This document shows positions 40,101 through 51,319 of a stretch of DNA of 64,000 nt, piece by piece. The notes beneath the pieces were generated by a model. It was not told where the DNA came from and did not search any database. It worked only from the letters and a program-made list of their open reading frames with translations. Numbering within the stretch: position 1 is the first letter of the stretch; each line of letters starts with the position of its first letter. The translations under genes were made by a program, and so were the position numbers. Source of the DNA: Hydractinia symbiolongicarpus (Eukaryota > Cnidaria > Hydrozoa > Anthoathecata > Hydractiniidae); contig NC_079881.1 in NCBI RefSeq assembly GCF_029227915.1, forward strand, positions 11,445,501 through 11,509,500, read 5' to 3'.

Positions 40101-43100
40101 AACCGGTAAAGGATTTATTTAAATAAAAAAATGGTGCAACATGTCAAATATAAAACAAAAACAAAAAAGTGTAATTAGAAATTTTGTTATTATTAATTTT
40201 TCAATTAAAGCATTTAAAAGTTTGAGAACGAATTAATTTTTTTTAATGTTACCCTTCGTTTTAATGATTCGTCTTGATCATTCAAACAATCAATCACAAT
40301 CATTTGATGTCTTGTTCCATACGAGATATCGATGTGAATGAGATTACTAAGCGTTGTGATACCTATGACGATTTAAGATAAGAATAAAATGATTGACATA
40401 TTGGAAAATACAATCCTATCAATTGACTATAATATGAATATGAAAAAATTCACTCTTAAAAAACTCCTCTGAACTTTAAAACATTGAAATCTGTAAAACA
40501 ATTTGATACCTAGATATTTTAAATTATTGTTTGATGCCACTAAATACAAGCCAGCCTTGTTGGCAGCTGCTTCGACCAAAGCTCGATTGGGATAAATGGT
40601 TGCAATTGTTTTCATACATTCATAAACAACGGCTAAAGAGAATATACTGCACCATGAAAAAACGAAGGCAAATAAAACACAATAACAACATCATTCAATA
40701 AATTGTTTTCTACGTGTTTGTGACTGTGAGACCAAATAGTCAACATTTTGACAATAAATAACAACGCATGACACCCATCTTTTTTACACAGCTACCTTAA
40801 GTGACAATAGACATTACAATTGAGGTTGAAAGGAACTGAATTCTACCTACCACAACCAATTGTTTCTTCAGTATCTGTTACGTCAAGACACTGTCGAAGG
40901 ATCTCATACATCTTCTTACTCTCACTATGAAAACACAAAAGTATGTATAAACAGGGTATCAATGTTTCAAACAGGATAAGGGAATTGAAAACTTGTCAAA
41001 AATGTGGAATACAAATCTGAAGTGAAAGCAGGCCTTAAAAAACACATTTTAACGGTTCTATGACTCAACTCTTAGTGTATCAGTAAAAACCTAATGTTCT
41101 GTAAATAAAAGAATGATTTCCTAAAAAGGTATCCATGTTTACCTAGCAGCTAGCTGTAAAGTTAAAATTATAAAACCAGTTTTAAAAATTCATGTTTTTA
41201 TACAAAATCTAAGCATCCTTACTTCATATCGTCGCAGCCAAGCAATGCAAGAATTTGAAGTATCTTAATTTGCATCCATGGGGATGGAACGCTTCGGTAG
41301 TTAAAATCTTCAGGAAGTTTACGGTTTAATATTTGTGTCCAAATAGTAACAAAAGAAGTTGTCAATTGCTTATAAAAAGACGGAGAGTCCTAAAACAAAT
41401 TAAACATACATAAACAATTGCAGAACTGGTACAAGATTTATATGCTTTTAAGTAAAAACTTCCCACTGTATATTCTGTGTATTCTAAATGGTGGCACACT
41501 GCTTCATTTTGGACCCTCTCGCAAAGTAATTTAATAGAATATGTGAAAGGTGGGATAATATTTTCACGAGCTAACAAAAACTTTGCTCAGGCCTTAAGAT
41601 GTCAAGGGAAAGAGAACTTAGACTCTCCAGCTGATAAATGTTTTCGCTGATTTCACACTAAACACAAAATTCTCTGAAAAAAGCTAGTGCTGTATAGACA
41701 CTGACAAATGTTGCTTCTAAAAATACACTTACCACAGCTAACTGGGTAGGTAGCTAAGTAAAGAAAGAAGTACCTAGCGGTGGATGTAACAGCTAAATAT
41801 TGTTAAGCAGATTTGCTTAATTTTTAGTAACTGTTTTTCAGTTTGTACAGAAATATTATCCACAGTAATCAATATAGAAAAACAGGACTTACAGTAACAA
41901 GTTTGTGATAGGCATTTAACGATGCAGCCATTACTGCAGGGTCCTTATCACAAAGTGCATTGTGAAACAGATCTACATAACCAGATGAACGCATACTTTC
42001 TGGATCCACAGTGTAAAACTTGAACATTGCCATAACAGCTTTCTTTCGAACTACCTCTCTAAATAATTTAAGATAATATGTGATGATATATATCGATAAT
42101 GGTTTCAGCATGCTGATGTTAGCATCAGGGACTCCTCAGACATTGGACGTGTGATCTGATAGTGAGATTCCAAATTCAAAAAAGCAGTAAAAAGTAGTAA
42201 GAATATAATCGAAACAAAGCTTAATTTAATCAGCAATAACACAAATACAGGGATGCATCACATTTCTGTAACATAACTTTGTGTAGAGAATGTGTATATA
42301 TGTTACTGTAATGATAAATGAACTATAGACATTGGACAGCTCTATACATATACATCTATATATATATAGCTCTATACATGTTTATTGTTTAGGTTTAATT
42401 TTTCTTGTAAATAGAGTCAGCAAACAGTGAGGTTAGATAATTGTTTTTTTTGTTGTTGTTGAAATAAATTTTTATGGGGTAATGCAAATTGTCAAGTTGT
42501 CTGATGCTATCAATTTATTTTATAAACAAGTATTAAGTACTAACAAAGTATTTTACACCTGGAGGAAACATCATACTTTTTAGAGAAAGGACAACTCATA
42601 GCGATCACCTTGCAATGCCTATTCTTTAAGTTACAATTAATAAAACTATAAAAGTGATCGAATTATCTGCTAAGCAAGTTTAGATTGCTGATGATGCAAG
42701 TGCTGCTGGATATTCAGGACTCACAGTCCACGAATATATTTTTGAAAATCACAGTAAGTGGTAAATAACATTTAGGGGCTTGCATTGGTTCTGATGACAA
42801 AATACACGCGTACTGTCAGAACTTGGTAAAGAGTGAAAAGGTCAATTACATAACCCAATCGAGATAGCTGATACATAACCACAAGCTGTGTACACAATTT
42901 ACACAAAAGCATTTACCCCTGATATTTGAGAACTATGGAAAGCTTTGATAACTTATTCAACCAAGTGACTAATTAGTGAGTGAGTTTAATGGACAATGTG
43001 ACAAGGCTGCAAGTTTCTGGCTTAAAACTATTTCCTCAAAAGAATAAAACTTAGATCTAGATAATCAAGAATTTAGAGACGCTTTACAATAAGGCTGTTA

Positions 43101-46100
43101 GCTGCTCCACAGCCTACCCACGTTTTGCCCTTGTGGTAAAACATTTGACGAAATGCAGCACACAATGAATTGTAGGAAGGGAGGATTCGTAAAGATCTGA
43201 AACAACAATATTAGAGACAAGCTGCAAAATGTTAACAACTACAGGTGAAAAATTCAAATTGAAATTAACAACACCCGTAATGAAGCCAGATTAGACATTA
43301 AAGTGAAAGGTTTCTGTAAGAAAGAAGAAACAGCATTCTTTGACAAAGGGGTTATGCACGTTAATTCCAAGTCCTTCAAGAACATCGACAGAAAAGTCAC
43401 ATTCTGTAAATACAAAGACACCAAAAAACATAAATATCTAGAGTGCATCATATTCGAAGAAGAGCATGGCAGCTTCACACCATTGTTATTTAGAACAAAT
43501 GGTGGCATAGGAGATGAGTGAAGCAAACTTTGTACAAAAAATAATGACACATATTGAACAGTCATCACCAAGTTGAGAACACAGTTGTCAAAGGAATTAA
43601 TACCAGCTTCCTTGCTATGCTGAAGAGGTTCCCAAACTTCCTCTAGAAACTACACAAATGACGATGAGCAAATAATACTTGGAGCAACTCGAAATCATAT
43701 TTTTCAGGAAATATAATCTCACTTTTCCACAGTTTTGTATTATGTGTTCTAAGTAGGGTTTTTTGACTACCAAGCTTGTTACAGCCAAACAGGTCATCTT
43801 TTTTAGTTCCCTTGTTCTTTATCTGTTCTAATTTCTCAATCTCCTGACTGATCAACATCACTTAATTTGTTTTTTAATATATTTTGCTATCTATTTATGT
43901 TCTTACAAATGGATAAATTCGTTTTATTAATTTTTAAAGTAAAAGATGTTGTTGCACCTCCTAAGTCATTTGTTGGTAACCCTATCACAAAGCAAAGGGA
44001 TTTTTGTTTTTAAACTTGTACATTGGTCATATTGGTTATAATATCATGCATTTCGTCAGCTCACACAGCAGGAAATTTCATGTGTGTGAATTTTTACGTG
44101 GCAGAAAAACAAATATATAATTGGCACGTTTCATACATAAAAGCAAGTTATATGATATCTGGGTTAGAATGTAATCAATGTACCTTTTGTGTTTCATTAG
44201 TTCAGCTATAGTTGGTAAGACAGCAGGTAGCATATCCTTGTAAACTAATCTTGATGAAGCAATCAGGCCAAAACAAACTTGCATAATGTTAGTGCTTTTT
44301 AAATCCTAAAAATATTAATATTTTCCCAAGTGTAAAAATAAAATAGAAATAATGACACAAAGGTCAGCAGGGATTTCCGTATCTTTTTAAAAATATTGAC
44401 TTTTATCACACACAAAAGTAGCACACATGAAAGCACACCGAAAACACTTGACTTATGGTCTTAGCATGCCAAAATTTTCCACAAAAAAATCCTGGGTAAT
44501 TTTGAACAAATAATTTTGGATAAAACACCCTAAGCGTTTATTAAATTATCTAGAAAGGCATTTGTTTAGTATGAAAGATTCTGAATCTGATATTGAAACC
44601 TGTTGACTGTGACCTTAAACAAGTCACAACAAAATGATATCTCATAAAAGAATAGGTACTAATTAAATAATTTGCTTGATAAAGATACACATAGGCATAC
44701 TCTCTGAATTGAACTCATGTTCATCATGCGCTCAATTTCATTTTTCTCATCCAAAAATTGACCGAGAGCAACATAAGCTAAAATGAAAAAATGCAAATAA
44801 TTAACCCTACTTGCTTTGTATTAGGTTGTAAGTCATTAAATTTAGTACACATGATATCAGCAATATTTTTTTTAGATGTCAGCATTTTTTGTTTAAATTC
44901 CTGTTTATCTCTATAATAATACGAAGCTTCTGTCTGTTTGTGACTTTTGCAAGGAAGATATTTTTTACCACCTGAATGTGTGAGTTTTTCGAGGTTTTTT
45001 GTCAATATCCTTTAATGTCACTATCTTATATGAAATTAATGAAGCCATTACAGTGCACTTAAAACTTTGAGGCTAAGTAACTTGGAAACAAGGTGGTGAA
45101 GTCAATGATTTTTCACCGCGGTAACTAGGGACCACCTAGGACCAATTTGGGTAACTTTCCCAAACCTGTGTCCCTGAATCCGTTTCGGAATGGACAGGTT
45201 GATGACGTCATCAAAAATCCCTTAAACCCTAATATCTCTGCAACCGTTTGTCAAAAGTACATGATCCTATACATTTTCTTGATCAGCGTTTCAAGATCTA
45301 TACAATGAAGGCAAAGTGTAGACAAATTTCTAAAAAAATAAATTTTGAGTTTTGACGGACCATTGCTGACGACAGCAAAATTTTTAAACTCTTATATTTC
45401 ATTACTGGTCATCAAAATGATCATATACATTTTCTTGAGCCTTGGTAGCCTTTATTGACTAGTCAGAGATAATAATTTTGCCAATTTGCTTAAAAATAGT
45501 CCAATTAATTGTTAGTTTGATACTTAGAATAATACTCTAACTTTTTATCCATTATCGATTAGCTAATTCAAGCGTCAATTGACCAAAAAGTTAGTTGACT
45601 TTAGAAGTTTTACACAACTCATTTTTGTTACTGTTTTTCTTTTTGAAATTTAATTGGCTGAGATAAAACGTAATACACTTACCAACTCGTTTTTCAAGCA
45701 AATTCTGTTGCTGAGCAAATTTGACAGCTTCCATGTAGCTAAATGAAGCATCATGACCAAGCATTTCACAATGCAGTAAACGAATAATGCATTCTTTCCG
45801 AATTTTCTACATAAAAAATTGATATTTAAACTTGATTTTACTGTTAAAGTTGCTATAAAAAAAAGCATCATGACCATGTATTTTTGATCAATAAATGGCA
45901 AAAAGTATTATTATTTTACAATTCTTCTCCTGAGATTTTCTTTATATTTGTTCTGATGTAGAACATAAAAAAAATTGGTGAAAATTTTTTTAGCATACTA
46001 GCACAACGCATAATTTAGAATAACTTACCGATGTAATTCCAGGCTTTGTAATGGTTTCCTTGAGGTATCCAATCTCCCTTGATATAATACGATCTTCTTC

Positions 46101-49100
46101 CTGGTTGAAATATATAAACACAAAGTCAGATGCATATATAAAAATTATGTTATCTTTTTTCCAATCAACTCAAGAATTGCTTATTTAATTAGTTGTTTGG
46201 TGGTCAAGCATTGAAAGCTACTCCACAGATTTTCATAATTTGAAGAAAAAAAGAAGTTCATATAGAGGCTTGTAAGTCCATAGATCCTCAGAAAACCTGT
46301 CATTAAATGCCAGATTTCAAGAAGATTTAAGGGTAAAATTAAATTCAAGGTAAGGCAATGAGATTTAGCGATGTTAGTCTGTGAATGTGTTAACTGCACA
46401 ACAATTTTTCTCACAACTTTGGAACAATTTGTCCTTCTTGTGCAAAAAAAATCTCTAGATATTTGTAGACAATGATTGGATTATATTATTATACAACATA
46501 ACTTTAACTTCTATTTATAACATGCAAAGTTCTTTTTTAACACAAGGAAAAACCTAAATTTATGCCTACTTTGTTAAAAAATGTTATTCAAATTATCTCA
46601 GGGTATATATGGAGGCAGTGTTAAAACATCTTTGCTGCATTTTTGTAGGCAATTTTTCTTTTTTTTCAAGGAAATTATAAATGCACATTATTTTCTTAAT
46701 AAATGACTACTCAAAGACAAGAAATACTGCTAATTAGAATTGACATAAGATCTATTGCTTTTGGTCTGGTATGTGGTACTACAGATGAAACATACCTAGT
46801 CATACAACTTTAGCAAAATATTAAGGGAAGGGTCTGTAATTTGCCTTTTAATATTTGGAGAAAGCTCTAGTAGAGTGCCATGTAAGGTCATATCACAGGC
46901 TATGAGAGAATTAAGTGTTGAGAGGCTGGTTAAGATGGTACAATGTCTATAGTCTATAATAGAATTTATGTTAGGATTAATAATCCACTAAGTAAAGAAA
47001 TTAGCATATACAGGTTGTTGTACATCACGCTACGTTGTTCCTTTGTTATTTATTTTAATTTTGCAAGTGGGTGAATGGAGTTCAGAAAAGGTTTTCAAAA
47101 AAGTTATTGCACACATAAATACAGATGACTTGGTTGTAATAGCAGAGTTGATGAAAAAAATTAAGAGTGACAGAAAGCACTAAAAGAGGGTTATAAAATG
47201 ATTTTGACGTTTTCAGAAAGATATAACTTGATTTTCTGGCAGACTTGTCAGCATTGAGTACATTGTGGTGTTGGAAGGAGTGTTGTTTGGAAAACAAGTT
47301 ATGCTTGCAAAAAGTTCAAAGGGCTACTTCCAGAATTTTTTCAATTCAGGTTAAATGTTGGCCGCATAATGCCTGCTAAACTGGCTATGACTCACTTTTA
47401 TATAACATAACAGGTAAAGGTGAGTTATGGCCAGTGTAGCAAGAGCTTGATTGTTTGGAAAAGGATGATATGAAAATATTTTAGTGGAGGACAATTGCGT
47501 AAGAAATTGTGGTGTTGTTTAAAGCAAAGCCCAGACCGGGTATAGACCGAGAAAGACTAAGTAGGAGAAAATAAGGATAGATTTGCTACAGAGAAATCTA
47601 AGTTTAAATCAAACAGAGCCTAGTTGATTAGGTGGAGTGTATTAATGGCAGGCCATTAATACACTCCACCTAACTCATTCTTTCACAGAAAACAGTATGT
47701 CAAGAATAATGAATGATAAATGATGATTTCATCAATTTTAGAGGTTTTGTATTGTTTAAATATTTTTAAATATTTTGTATTGTTTATTGTTCAATTTTAA
47801 AAAGTTTTTCAGAATATATATACATACTGTGTGTCAATCTGTAACTTTATGCATTCCTTTAACCTTCTCTCACATATTTAAATCATCTGTATGAGGTTGA
47901 GTGTACTACTACCCACTAAAAAAGCTTACCTTAAAATTTATTTACCAACATTTGTGTCTATGCTGTCATATTTAAATGTTATTTCTTTTCTAAACATTCT
48001 GTGCATATGCATCTGTTTCAAGATGAAAAGAAGAAGAAATAGTCCAGGCAAATCCCAAATCAATTGCCAGTGTGAGATCCTAACGTACATTAGTATTTAT
48101 GAACTTAAGAATAAATGTGTTTTTCAGGCTAAATTAGTTGCCTTGTGGTATTTTGCAGATCAGAATTTATAAAAAGAAACCTTTAAAAGTGAAAAATTCA
48201 AAGCCACCCTATGAAAAAACTGCTTGAAAAATAATGGTATATTGTCAAATTTACTTGTGCTACAGTGTCATGGTCTGTTAAATCCTGGAAAACTGCCTAA
48301 ATTTGACATTTATGTTGATGCTAGCACTTCTATGTTAATTTTTTTAAATAATAAACAAAATCATTTGGAAACTGGTAGAGTTTTCAGTTTAATGACTTTC
48401 TTTTGTAGCTTGACATTTGTAGCTTGAAGGGTATGACACATTTAAAAAAGAACGCATTTTTCAATATGTTAAACAAATATCACTATTTCAGACAATATAC
48501 CAGAAACAGAAAAAACTTCTGAAAGTGCAAGAAAATAACAAAACATTCTTCACCAATAACGTGAGAAATGTATGCAGGGCTGAAAATACACAAACTTGCA
48601 GGACTGCATGCTTCACTAGTCCACGTGCATGCTCACTACTAAGTACAATACAGTACCACAATTATTAGAAATAAACAGAATAAAAGGCTACGGAGCGGCT
48701 GTTGGTTTTCGACTTTAGTGACTTACACGAAAGTCGAGCTGATGGCAGTGAAAAACAAACTGGCTATTTTTCCGGTATGTGTGTAATTTACAGTCTCAAA
48801 CATATAGATATATCTGGAATTTTATCTTCTCCAGCCTTGGTCATGTTTTCATCCAGAAGAATGAGTCTCGTTTAAATATTTCTTTGTAATATACTTTTAA
48901 AAAAAAAATTGAACCACTGAGCAAAGTGCGTTGGTCTGTTCATTGCATAAAACGCGTTTGCCGGATTTTTAATATGTGCGCGGGATATACGGAATGTGAG
49001 TATTTTAACCAGTTCATAGCCCCTTTAAAATAAATGAACACGATCAAAGTGCCAACAGTTATACCAAAAATTCTGTGTGTGATGTTCTTTATTAACAGAA

Positions 49101-50623
49101 TTAGCAAAAGCCACATTTTCATGTACACAACAACAAAGTACAACTTACGCAGACAAAATTCCAAACAATGTGCTTTGGTGCTAGATTTATGTACAGTATT
49201 GGTCAGGATAATCAACATAATGAGCAGCATGTATCATGTGCATGTTATATGTTTTTTGTAATGGTAAAAAATCTTGCAATAGCATTGTGATCATCAATTT
49301 ATTAAGATTAGGATGATTTTTACCATATGTTCAATAATCTATTGTAGGGTGTTTAGAACAGTTAAAAATATTGATGCAACAATCATGATAGATTGTGATG
49401 ATTATGATGCTAAAAAATTTTGTTATCTGCATCATGGATCGTGCCTGTTGGGCATAAGACATGGTGCACAATGTTAAATGATTCCAATACTATTGTATGT
49501 GGACAGCTTTGTTACTTTACCACTTGTATCATTAATCTTTTATTGATTGATTAATTGATTTGATAATTAACCAATGATTTAAAAAAAATTATTTGCAAGC
49601 ATATCAATAACGAAGAAACACCAGCATGATAACTCGTGCTCTCCATACTTTAATAATTTTGCTTAAATTAGCGATTTAAAAATATAAAAACTATGCATGC
49701 CGAATCGGCACATCAGGTACCAATTGTGTGTATGTGCAAAATACTTTTAAGTAGAGTTTTTGATGACCAACTGCCAGTCTTAAGGTCTTGAGGACCCAAA
49801 TGACTCTACAATAGATTTTTGTAATAATTTGGAAAGTTCTTTATATTAATATGTGACACCAAATATATTCGCTAAAATATCTGCACATAACAGATTATGA
49901 GGGTGCCAATAAGCTGCAAACGCCCACATATATAAGGGCGACTTTTCGAATTAAATTGACGGTTGTCCGCTGAAACCGCCCACACTTTTCAGAGCACGCT
50001 CGAACTCGCTCAGAACATTCCCGAAATGCAACACCTTGTAACATAAACATGGCGGACGACAGTTGAAAGAATGCGCGTGAAGAGAAAGGAGGTAATAAAG
50101 TTTATATATAAGTTATTTATCAAGTAAATCAAGTAACAGTTCTTTATAGAAGTTAGCTACCATATAGTTAGTTCATTTTAATTTTTATACTTTTTTAAAT
50201 AATTTTTCGAGATTCATTTATTGTGAATCTTTTTTTTTCGGGCATTGTTCGGGACTATGCGGGTTTTTTTGGGCAAATACCGAAATTTTTCTTGAAACGC
50301 CGAACTCACCCGAAAACACCCGCACTTTTTACGGCGTATGCAGCTTATCAGCATCCTCGTAACAGATTAGCCTCTAAACCACATCTCTTCTCTAAAACAG
50401 ACAAAGTTCTTGCAGGTCATAGGGCCAGCATTTTTTCATGAGAAGGTAAAAATTTATTACAAAGTTTAGCTGAAAATAGATTAATTAGGCTCTTGCACTG
50501 ACTGATATATATCAAACTCACAGATTTTGACTTTGCATCTCCAAGGTCTTTAATAAACATTTGAAATGATTGTGAAAACTTCGAAGTTATTCCCGTGTAT
50601 GGATTTGATGATAAAATATCCAT
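34148..50623 (-). CDS. AP4E1: AP-4 complex subunit epsilon-1 (AP4E1), 19 coding exons
   Basis: Large subunit of the AP-4 adaptor, a clathrin-independent coat that exports cargo from the trans-Golgi network. Exons on the minus strand: 50623-50522, 46100-46029, 45806-45683, 44777-44701, 44305-44184, 42058-41893, 41389-41223, 40924-40851, 40632-40510, 40362-40253, 39636-39497, 39415-39303, 39103-38885, 38590-38270, 37761-37620, 36628-36451, 36294-35740, 35480-34832, 34299-34148. They total 3606 nt, or 1201 aa plus TAA (human 1137 aa). The adaptin trunk runs to about residue 643, with TSKFSQSFQMFIKDLGDAK, ALCDKDPAVMAASL, CWVVGEYIDLL and SLSFLDAFVNEALQRGA matching the epsilon family. A polar, Ser/Gln-rich hinge (about 644-935) includes a basic patch. 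The ear (about 936-1201) ends with an AP4E1-like GNQVVCATTVLQ...LLHFK segment. Intron 1 is 4.4 kb and, like intron 5, carries transposon debris. The exon 14 donor (after ATG, 38270) was chosen for frame continuity. Confidence 0.95.
42684..43640 (+). mobile_element. Decayed LINE fragment (RT tail plus nuclease-like domain), antisense in AP4E1 intron 5
   Basis: Read on the plus strand with several frameshifts and stops. IADDASAAG (from 42684) resembles the catalytic ADD segment of a reverse transcriptase. HLGACIGSDD (about 42770-42800) matches a segment that usually follows it. NQEFRDAL (about 43060) and ARLDIKVKGFCKKEETAFFD (43287-43346) follow, then EEEHGSFTPLLFRTNGG. The DIKxxG...FFD spacing resembles the PD-(D/E)XK-like C-terminal domain of cnidarian retroelements. 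No intact open frame is left, so it is a dead copy. Confidence 0.7.
45045..45490. repeat. Dispersed repeat with a TTGATGACGTCATCAA palindrome
   Basis: This intronic block is richer in GC than its surroundings. It contains a perfect 16-bp palindrome (45199-45214) centred on a CRE-like TGACGTCA, and two related segments around ATACATTTTCTTGA (about 45270 and 45429). I suspect an interspersed repeat, on composition and memory of similar cnidarian repeats. It has no coding capacity. It lies in the AP4E1 intron between exons 3 and 4. Confidence 0.4.
46875..47340 (+). mobile_element. Decayed LINE reverse transcriptase, antisense in AP4E1 intron 1
   Basis: VPCKVISQAMRELSVERLVK (46875 onward) resembles the RT segment preceding the palm domain. 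After a gap with stops, VPLLFILILQ (about 47038) and HINTDDLVVIAE (about 47109-47144) match the SPLLF...YADDLVIIAE blocks, with the catalytic YADD eroded to NTDD. Further downstream, TGTGGTG, AGGAGTGTTG and a GCTTGCAAAAAGT word suggest remains of a Cys-rich knuckle. Stops and frameshifts interrupt it, so it is inactive. Confidence 0.65.
47628..47673. repeat. Perfect 21-bp hairpin with a 4-base loop
   Basis: The left arm 47628-47648 (starting TTAGGTGGAGTG) is the exact reverse complement of the right arm 47653-47673, with the loop CAGG between them. It lies about 300 bases beyond the LINE relic in AP4E1 intron 1. A palindrome this long and exact is either very recent or maintained. Confidence 0.85.
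49898..50359. mobile_element. 462-bp foldback DNA transposon with a 10-bp target-site duplication
   Basis: The termini TGAGGGTGCCAATAAGCTGC (49898 onward) and the reverse complement of the right end, CGAGGATGCTGATAAGCTGC, match at 22 of 27 positions when extended to ACGCC. The element is flanked on both sides by TAACAGATTA (49888-49897 and 50360-50369). A duplication of this length is typical of Mutator-like elements (9-11 bp). No transposase is encoded, so it is non-autonomous. It sits in AP4E1 intron 1, about 160 bases from exon 1. Confidence 0.75.
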
Positions 50624-51319
50624 TTTATAAGCAATTTGCAAGCCTGAACCTTGAAACAGTTAGATTATAAAAACAACACTTTACATTATGATTCAGTTCA
50701 GTTTCCACATATATCCAGTATCTCGTGTCCCTAAAAAATGAATGTCTTCTAGCCGGCTTGCTTAAACGCTTCGCTTGCGATTCTTACAAAAAATACTTTC
50801 GTTTTCCATGTTGACCTGGTCTCGATTATTCATGCTGGACGAGCGCAAGTCACCTTCGCATTTATTTAGATTTTTTTCTTTTAGATTTTTTATTGCTGGG
50901 AAAAAAAATGCTTGCATCCAATTAAAAACATTTATTTTCAACCTTTTTTTTAAGTTTTTTTTTCTTTGTAATTGCGTTAACCTGAATATTTTTTTTATGC
51001 GATATCCCATCTCGACAATTTGAGCACAGAATTTTCTCTTTCATGCTGGCTCATCATACGTAATATAGTTTCTTGAATTTTTTTTAAGCAAACTATTTAT
51101 AGTATAGTTTGCACCCGGCTGTGGAATTCAAGTACAAAAGCTTGCGTTTGTCAACAAGAATGCGCGAAGATTTGTGGAGGCGTCAGGTCTGTTGTTTTGA
51201 CTCTTTAGGCCGAACTAATGAGTAATGATACAACAAAAATATAAACAAATGTTATAAGTTAAAACTAGTTATATTCCCTATGTCAATGTCATTATGACCA
51301 TTTTTTATGTCCTTGTATA
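50624..51319. promoter_or_regulatory. Divergent promoter region between AP4E1 and MRTF
   Basis: The start codons of AP4E1 (50623, minus) and MRTF (51320, plus) face away from each other across 696 bases, so this interval must hold both proximal promoters and 5' UTRs. Acceptor-like sequences occur 20 bases before the AP4E1 ATG (TTCAG on the minus strand) and about 110 bases before the MRTF ATG (GACTCTTTAG). No clear TATA box or SRF CArG box was seen. Confidence 0.55.
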
